Shown here: positions 57,671-64,000 of the stretch, piece after piece
Layout: every line of letters begins with the position of its first letter
How positions within the stretch are numbered: position 1 is the first letter of the stretch
Assembly (NCBI GenBank): GCA_907163375.1
Contig: CAJQUW010002986.1
Location: 934,001-998,000 of the forward strand
Length of the DNA: 64,000 nt
Source: Prostheceraeus crozeri
Taxonomy: Eukaryota > Platyhelminthes > Polycladida > Euryleptidae
Direction: 5' to 3'
Made by a program: the position numbers and the translations under genes
Notes under the pieces: model-generated
Told to the model about the DNA's origin: nothing
Seen by the model: only the letters and a program-made list of their open reading frames with translations
The model's database searches: none

Positions 57671-60326
57671 TGTTTCAATCGTAAAGGAAAGGAAGTCGGT
57701 GCATCAATAACTCACATTTTCTAAGTCACAGCACAATTAAATTCATCTGACTGATATTTCTGTTTCTGTGAATTTACCAGGGTTTTCGTGGGGATTGATA
57801 TTTGAATCCCCACTTCACCCCATTCCCACAGAAAAGCCTGTGGGTTTCCTCACAGAATCCCTACACCCCACAGGATAAGACCTTGATTAATATGTCGCTC
57901 TTGTTCGTGCAGAATGATTGATGTACAATATCTCCAACTCAGTGGAACTTCTGTACAGCATTCAACCAGCCGAAGGCCGTATTTGACTCCAGATATGCTG
58001 AATGGGAGTCCTTGAAGAAAGTCACCGACTTCGTGTTGCAACTTTTATGACTTTTCTTTGATATCCTCGGTATAGGCCTATTGTTCTTTAAAATTGCAGC
58101 ATTTTCTATCAGTATTGAGCCTTGATTCTGACTTGCCAGCTGGAAATTATTGTACCGAAAAGTTGACTAAATGCTCGTTTAAGTAAGGAATAGAGCCATC
58201 TATGCACACGTATTTGAGTAACAAATTTACATTTGCCTGAATCATTTGGTTCCTTTAGCAGATAGGTGTTCTTTATCTATCTCGACTGATTCGTAAGTTT
58301 TTGTCGTCTGCTGCCAGCTTACACGTACAGTTTGCATAGGTTCTTCTCATTTCGCTCTTAATTCTTTAATGATTCATGAGACATGACACCTTTTTTCCAT
58401 AAAACTACCATAACGTAGTTTACCGTAAACGTAATTCTTTCTCGAAATGTTTCTTTTTAATAGTATGACAACATTGTCTTTATTTCTTTGCTTTTGTAAC
58501 AAATCGGTTATTGATCAGCTGGTGTTTTTCAAACTTCCTCCTTCACTCACTTTGGATTTTTGGTCGACCTAACCTAGTTATTGACCATGTCGATCCTACT
58601 TCATTTCGCTACAGGATTATTTGAAGGGTACAATTTTTGCATTAATGTTCCCTTCAAGGAAACAGGTTTGTATAAAAATTCGACAAATACATGTAGACTA
58701 AAGGAAACATGGCCTTATCAAATGTTGAGATGAAATATCAATATGAGTATGTACTTAGTTCTGCACAACACTGGACCATTGCATAGGCATAGTACACCAT
58801 TTTTTATATTTCGCTATTTTGAAATTTCGATGTTTCTTATATTCGCCTTTTACTGTTCACTGTTTTGAGATTCGCTAAGAAACCGGTCTACATCAAGTAA
58901 AATCAAACCTAGGCTTACATGACATCATGTACACATGTTGTGCGAAGCATTCTCAAGAAATATACACACATTGATTTCAAAAGAACTATGCTTAATTTCA
59001 AAAGAAATATGCTATTTTCAAGTAATAGGAATTCAATCAACATACAAAGATAGGGTTGAACACAAAAAATATTCATATGTTGCTACACTGCCAGTACTTC
59101 AAAATGGTCACTCTGTCACAAAAAAAGCCACTATCAAACATTCTTACGTGGGCCTTCACTATATGTTTGCGGTCTACCAATGTGTGTTATAGCCATCGTT
59201 TATTCCTCATTGGATCATGTCATGTTCATATGTATGAATATTCCCGTTTAATATTCGTTAATTGAATTAATGTAGCAATAATTGACAATTCTATCTCCAT
59301 CAATGCCGATAAAGAAGTAAAATATCAAAGCGAGTTTGGTCTTTATGCATTTCAAGTCTAGAATTGTTTCGCAGTAGAAATCGACGATATACACGTGGTG
59401 AAGGAAAAAGCTTTAAATTAATCTAATCTACTAATATATATATAGATTTCGCTGTTTCTCGACCACTCATGTCACCGAATTGAATTTGGAGGATGTTGAC
59501 CCATTTGTGTATGGTGATGAAATGCAGCGCAATGAACCATTTATTGAGGTACACTTAAGTGTGCAGTTACGGATGCCTATCAGATGAAAATGAAAGTTCT
59601 GACAAGTCGTGGACAAGTGAAAAATCTGAGCTTTCATTATAACTATGACTGCAATGCGAGTAGATGGCTTACAGTTGAATGATTTGGTGTAAGAAATCTT
59701 TATCACACTGTTCATGTATCCGACGAAAATCATTCAACATTTTCATGTATCTTGCTTTGTGGGCTGGACCCAACAGGTATTCTATATCGTAATTAGTTTA
59801 AATCCAGGTTGATAATGATTAATCGCATTGATTACGCAAGCTCAATTATATCACAAATAATTTTATCTGAGTTATTTTTACTATTAGAGCTAATATTTGT
59901 AAGTCTCCATTCGGCTCTGCAGTAAAAGAAACTTTCAGAATTCTTCCACTTCAGACGTCCTTGAGACACCGGGAATCATTATCATCCAAAATTATTGAAC
60001 GTGTGTTGCTAATGTGAGAATGATCAGCATTGATATTTCATGCATTTTAAGTGGGAGATGGGTAGGCTGCGTGATACTTTGTAATTCAACATCGAAGTTG
60101 ATTGTGTGATATGATGTCAGTTCTGATTGCTTCTAGTGAATATCAAAAATCTTCAGAATCCCCATAGAAGTGCTATGGCAGCTGTGGGGATGACCATTCC
60201 CACCCCATACCCATGGGTATCCCCACAGAATCCCCATACCACGGCAACCATGGAATTCAATGATGCTCTCTGTACTGCTCTCTGTTATTTGAATTAAGCT
60301 TTTATCAAAGTAAGGGAACCTTTTTG

Positions 60327-61760
60327 CTATGCATTTCTTGTTGCACGGTAATATACTTTCCTATACTTGGAATATATATCATCGGAATCATTCCCATTTA
60401 TGATGGGATCACACTTTAGATGAGTTAATAAACTAGAAGGATCTTGTATGTCATACTTTTCCTTGTATTCTTCCTGCAGTGCATAGTCACCGAGATTCTT
60501 GGTAGCTCGAACTCTTTCGATTTGTTGGAACATAATGAGCTCCTTGAACTTATCTATAAACTCTAAAACGTGGCATTTCTTGCCAAGGAAATCTTTTATG
60601 GGTGGCCTCATGTCTATTATTTCTAAATAATTTGTCGAAACCCATTGCTCTTAATTGAGACATGCTGTTATCGACACAGCGACTTCCTTGATATTGGCGA
60701 AACCAATCAGAAAATGACTTTGGGTCGGTAATATTTAATTTCTTTTCAATTGCATATCACTCAGAATACAACTGCAGCAATCGTGTAACAATATCATCGG
60801 CATACATAAAACCTTTCTTCTCATGAAATATGTCATTGATGATGGCTGTTCTGAAATTGATCGGATAACCTTTATTTTGTAGGTAACGCTCAATATTTTC
60901 TTGTGTATGTCTAGCGCACAATAAATGTCGTGTTCCCTTAAAACATAGTAAATGGCAGCGCTCAGGGCTTTGTCATCGTCACTTCCAATGAATAAAATAT
61001 CTTCATCAACACGGATCATTTTGCGTAATTCAAAAAGAAGATGATCCTAAGTGTTCGTGTCTTTCGAATAATGTATCATAGAAGGACCAATAAATGTTGG
61101 GATCCCTTGGTCCCTGTTCTTCAAGAGAGTTATTTCTTTAGACGTCGTAGGTGTCAAATAGAAGTCACCGACGTCAAACGTTGTATCTATGCACAGGGCT
61201 GTTCCAGCTTCTGTGGTTGTAAAACGCTTGACGTCGGTCATTTGTTGGTCATTAAAATGTTTATGGGATAGTCATGACAAATTATACTTAGGAGATATCT
61301 CTCTGCTCCAAGACCTTTTCATTGAATAACTTCTGTAGACACTCACCTATCTCATCAGTAGGTTTTACCATATGCTCCCTCTTATTACATCTTTTGTTAT
61401 AAATTAGTCGCCGGTCACGGGAAACTTCGTCTCCTTCCTGAAAGAAATTTTGCGTATATTTGCATTAGGATGTGACACCTCATCCATAATTTTCTTCAAA
61501 GTTGATTTCCTAGTAGGTTGAAATGGTCGCTTCCGCTTTGAATTCCCATGTGGTTTAACCTCATTTTTCTTTAGTCATTTTCTTTAGTCATATCAAGCCT
61601 GGAGTATTTCAGGAAGATTGGACACCTTGTTTCATTCTCCTCTTTACAAATCTTTAGGTGTACCACTATTTTTCTGAAATTACTTTCACTGCGATTACTG
61701 TAATGAGAGCAAGATATTGCATAGACGCTTTGAGGAGTTATCTCCCTCCTCACATTCTTC
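60327..61760 (-). pseudogene. MULE-like transposase remnant
   Basis: On the minus strand, pieces in changing frames: an N-terminal segment (61753-61571), then ALCIDTTFDVGDFYLTPTTS followed by IPTFIGPSMIHYSKD (61241-61050), then FIGSDDDKALSAAI (about 60990), and LGDYALQEEYKEKYD near 60500. 'IDTTFxxGxFYxTPTTY...FxGPxxIHY' followed by a GTDGE-like segment is the catalytic core order of a MULE-type transposase common in invertebrates; here GTDGE has become GSDDD. No intact frame. Confidence 0.6.
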
Positions 61761-61974
61761 CTGCCATCTCAGAGATAAATGAAGTACTGAGACTTCTTTC
61801 TGTCTCAATGTGCCTTGCGAAGGTTAGCTGTTGACAAAAACGCTGCTCTGGTAAACATGAATATGCATGAACCATATCCATCAACTGTGAGGTCATATCG
61901 TAAACAATGGTTTACCAGGAAATGACTAACCGATCGGTTACCTTAAGGAACACAGTTCATGATGACATCCTTGC

Positions 61975-62330
61975 AAGCGGAGGTTTCTTGAGTACCCTTT
62001 GGGATCATTGACATTAGTTTGTGATGTTGGTCACGTTGATTGAGTAAATATCTTGGGTTCTATGGCTATGCTTGAAATTAGTCGAGGAGATGTTCAAATT
62101 TCGTAAAATCCGTGAAATTAGGTCAACTTTGAGAGCCTGCTGTGTCCGTTGGAGGGCATGCAGGAGGATGGGGACTGAATTGCGCATCCTTTGGGATCAT
62201 TGACATTAGTTTGTGATGTTGGTCACGTTGATTGAGTGAATATCTTGGCGGCTATGGCTATGCTTGTGCTTTATCAATTTTTCATTCTGACTTTGCTTGT
62301 TGTTTGTAACCAGCCTATGCATTGTATCCT
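61975..62330. repeat. Inverted copy of the 56.4-57.7 kb minisatellite unit
   Basis: TTTGGGATCATTGACATTAG occurs at about 61999 and 62189, i.e. one full 190-bp unit plus part, in reverse orientation to the main array. The right border (GTTTGTAACCAGCCTATGCA) mirrors the left border of the main array. Confidence 0.85.
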
Positions 62331-62783
62331 ATATACCAGGAACATGTACCCTAATAGGAAATGCAGTCTTTTTGAAGCAGTGAACGTCATCTTGAGGATG
62401 TGATTCAAAACTGAAAGTGGTGGCGCTACTTTAATTAATCGAGTGCAGGGAATTCCGCATCTTCATCGAGGGCTACAACATTTTCCAAACCGTGCTGCCA
62501 CTTGGTGGGAAAATATCATGAAATTCAGTTGATGATATTCAGCATGATGATATCCAGCAAAAGTCCACTGTAAATCTTAATGGTCAAAAGTTATCGCTAA
62601 ATTTTTTGATACCATGTTATACTGACTTCACATGTTTTTCTACCAGCATTAGCGATCGCATCTACAATAACCTTAATTATTTATTAACAGCGTTAATCGT
62701 TTAGATAAACAATTCGTTGCAATTATAAATTACTGCTGCTGCTCTTTAAGAAACATCTAACTCACTGGAGAAATTTTACTTAC

Positions 62784-62946
62784 ACTTTCGAAGAACTGAT
62801 ATCCACACTTCCACAATTTTGTCCGACCATTTTTTGTACATCAAGAGATATGAAGCGGTTGATTGTATGCTTTCTTGTGATATGGTCACAAACTCTAGTT
62901 TCTTGATAATCTTATCTTGATTAACATTTCCTATACCTTTACCCAT
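62784..62946 (-). CDS. RPRD2: RPRD2-like exon 1: start codon and first half of CID
   Basis: The ATG at 62946 has G at -3 and G at +4. The 54 codons include KKLEFVTISQESIQSTASYL and end at a GTAAGT donor (62783-62778) in phase 1. They give the first helices of the CID, matching the known QSVTNTMESIQGLS-type segment of RPRD proteins. Confidence 0.85.
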
Positions 62947-64000
62947 GGCTTTCCACTGATTAAACAAGTTCAAATTAGCTCATCACCGCATGACTTAGTT
63001 CACTTGTCTCGCACTTCTACCATTGAAAGAAATATTTGTAATAATCTACAATATTTCAGTATTCAAACAACAATTGTGTACATAAAACAGCTGATTTCAA
63101 TAATTTGTCCTCGAAATCATCAGATTTCTGCAAAAATATGAAATAAAGTGACACTTACATCATGCTATCACATCATGTGGCTTCAGATCTTTAGTGTAAA
63201 CAATTTCAAGTACTCCATTTTTAGCTTTTTCTGTTCATTGATCCCATTTTTATCATTTTCCACCATAGACATCGGATGTCTATGCTTTCCTTAGTCGACA
63301 CTACCTATCCCTACTATATGGTTTTAAGCAATGGCAATGACTCTACCCATGGAGTAGGGACATAGAGTAAGTATATTAGGTAGAGTGGTGACTCCGCATT
63401 TAGTAAATCTTCAATGTGTATACACTTTCAATTATATTAAATAAACTCAAGGGTCTCTTTGCTCAAGGGAGATCCAGTCGGAATTGTTTCCAAATGTGAG
63501 ATATGCATATTTATGCAGCTTTGAAGAAATTACAACGGAATCGACTGATCACGATAGTATAAAGCAGATGGAAATGATATTATTTTACAGATCGTCTGTG
63601 TCATGAAGGCCTTGGAGAGGTATGTTTGTTAAATTTGTAACTGACCTGCCATAGAGTAGGTCAAAGAGGTTTAATAGGGCTCCATATAAACAAGTAGTGT
63701 TAAATATCCATGGAGTAGGTATATTAGAGGTATACTATTACCTATATATACCTACTCTATGTGACCTGCTATTGGTTTCATGCTCAACCTCAAGAGAATC
63801 TTCTTAAGCGTGATGATATGAAAAGCAACCTGCCACTAGTACAGCAAAATAACAGAATAAAAGACAATGATTTCAGCTGACTTTGAAAGATGTAAATGGG
63901 TCCACATCACCATGTCTATGCACATCACGATTCAGATTCAGATTCAAGAAATGAAACATGAATTGAGTGAATCATAAAATCATGCCAGTGAAAATTGAAT
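62947..64000. other. Upstream of the RPRD2-like start; no gene seen
   Basis: Would contain the promoter of the RPRD2-like gene, but no clear TATA box or GC-rich island is visible. The stretch 63280-63780 carries repeated inverted motifs around CCATGGAGTAGG and ACCTACTCTATG, probably a decayed palindromic repeat. Confidence 0.4.

Larger units (their letters stand above)
50634..62783. other. Intron 1 of the RPRD2-like gene
   Basis: About 12.2 kb. Holds a mobile-element protein remnant (54930-55902), a minisatellite (56410-57670), a MULE-like remnant (60327-61760) and an inverted copy of the minisatellite unit (61975-62330). Two short segments at about 57780-57870 and 60155-60245 share a CCCCACAGAATCCC(C/T)A motif. 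Nothing recognised in 50640-54900. Confidence 0.5.
24293..62946 (-). other. RPRD2: RPRD2-like gene, six exons over 38.7 kb
   Basis: Six exons on the minus strand join without breaking phase: 62946-62784, 50633-50504, 41099-40925, 37890-37402, 28924-28592 and 25369-24293, totalling 2367 bp (789 codons with the stop). All introns start GT and end AG. Exons 1-3 encode a CTD-interacting domain (CID), exon 4 a coiled-coil RPRD-type domain, exons 5-6 a low-complexity tail rich in Pro, Gly and Arg. This order is that of RPRD2, which binds phosphorylated RNA polymerase II C-terminal repeats. The protein is shorter than vertebrate RPRD2, which I recall as about 1460 residues; extra small exons could have been missed. 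Intron lengths are about 12.2, 9.4, 3.0, 8.5 and 3.2 kb, filled with decayed mobile DNA. Confidence 0.85.

Noticed and set aside
56360-57724. Open frames of 80-114 codons in the minisatellite
   Set aside because: The frames arise from repeat units and do not continue consistently from unit to unit.

Overview
This window is animal genomic DNA, most likely from a marine invertebrate. The evidence is spliced genes with long introns, TATA and AATAAA signals, and decayed LINE, Penelope-like, Tc1-like, MULE-like and piggyBac copies. The string AGGCCTA recurs outside the first element; I associate that with invertebrate deuterostomes, but this is a weak hint. No prokaryotic gene organisation is present.

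Bases 1-15185 are one mobile element, complete or nearly so on its left side, bounded by long inverted repeats of about 600-660 bp. Its left half is read rightwards: a spliced 230-residue protein (1076-1838), a tiny Cys-rich ORF, a DEDDh-type exonuclease (2033-2581), and two tandem paralogous proteins of unknown function, both broken (2646-4043 and 4083-5597). A family-B DNA polymerase with N-terminal zinc fingers runs leftwards (9740-5777) and carries several breaks. A divergent promoter separates it from a rightward gene (9957-10406). The right arm (10.4-13.7 kb) holds small leftward genes with their own TATA boxes, a 144-bp module repeated three times between them, and a 384-residue coiled-coil protein. 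The polymerase and long inverted repeats suggest a Polinton/Maverick- or adintovirus-like, protein-primed element. I could not recognise an integrase, packaging ATPase, adenain-type protease or hexon capsid, so it is not a standard Polinton. Two genes appear to share a leader design, with the start codon touching a GTAAGT donor and the next exon beginning GCATCTACT; a third may use the same design.

From 15.2 to 24.3 kb the sequence is mostly non-coding. It holds an orphan terminal exon (15704-15862) and a likely last exon of LSM11 (19965-20222).

From 62946 down to 24293 on the minus strand lies one host gene, an RPRD2-like regulator of RNA polymerase II. I reconstructed six exons with compatible phases, giving 788 codons. 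Its introns hold most of the remaining features: a 746-bp near-perfect hairpin with a 13-bp flanking duplication, LINE and Tc1 remnants, a tRNA-like sequence, a 5.2-kb piggyBac element bounded by TTAA with a second 2.2-kb transposon nested inside, Penelope-like fragments, a minisatellite with 179- and 192-bp units, and a MULE-like transposase remnant.
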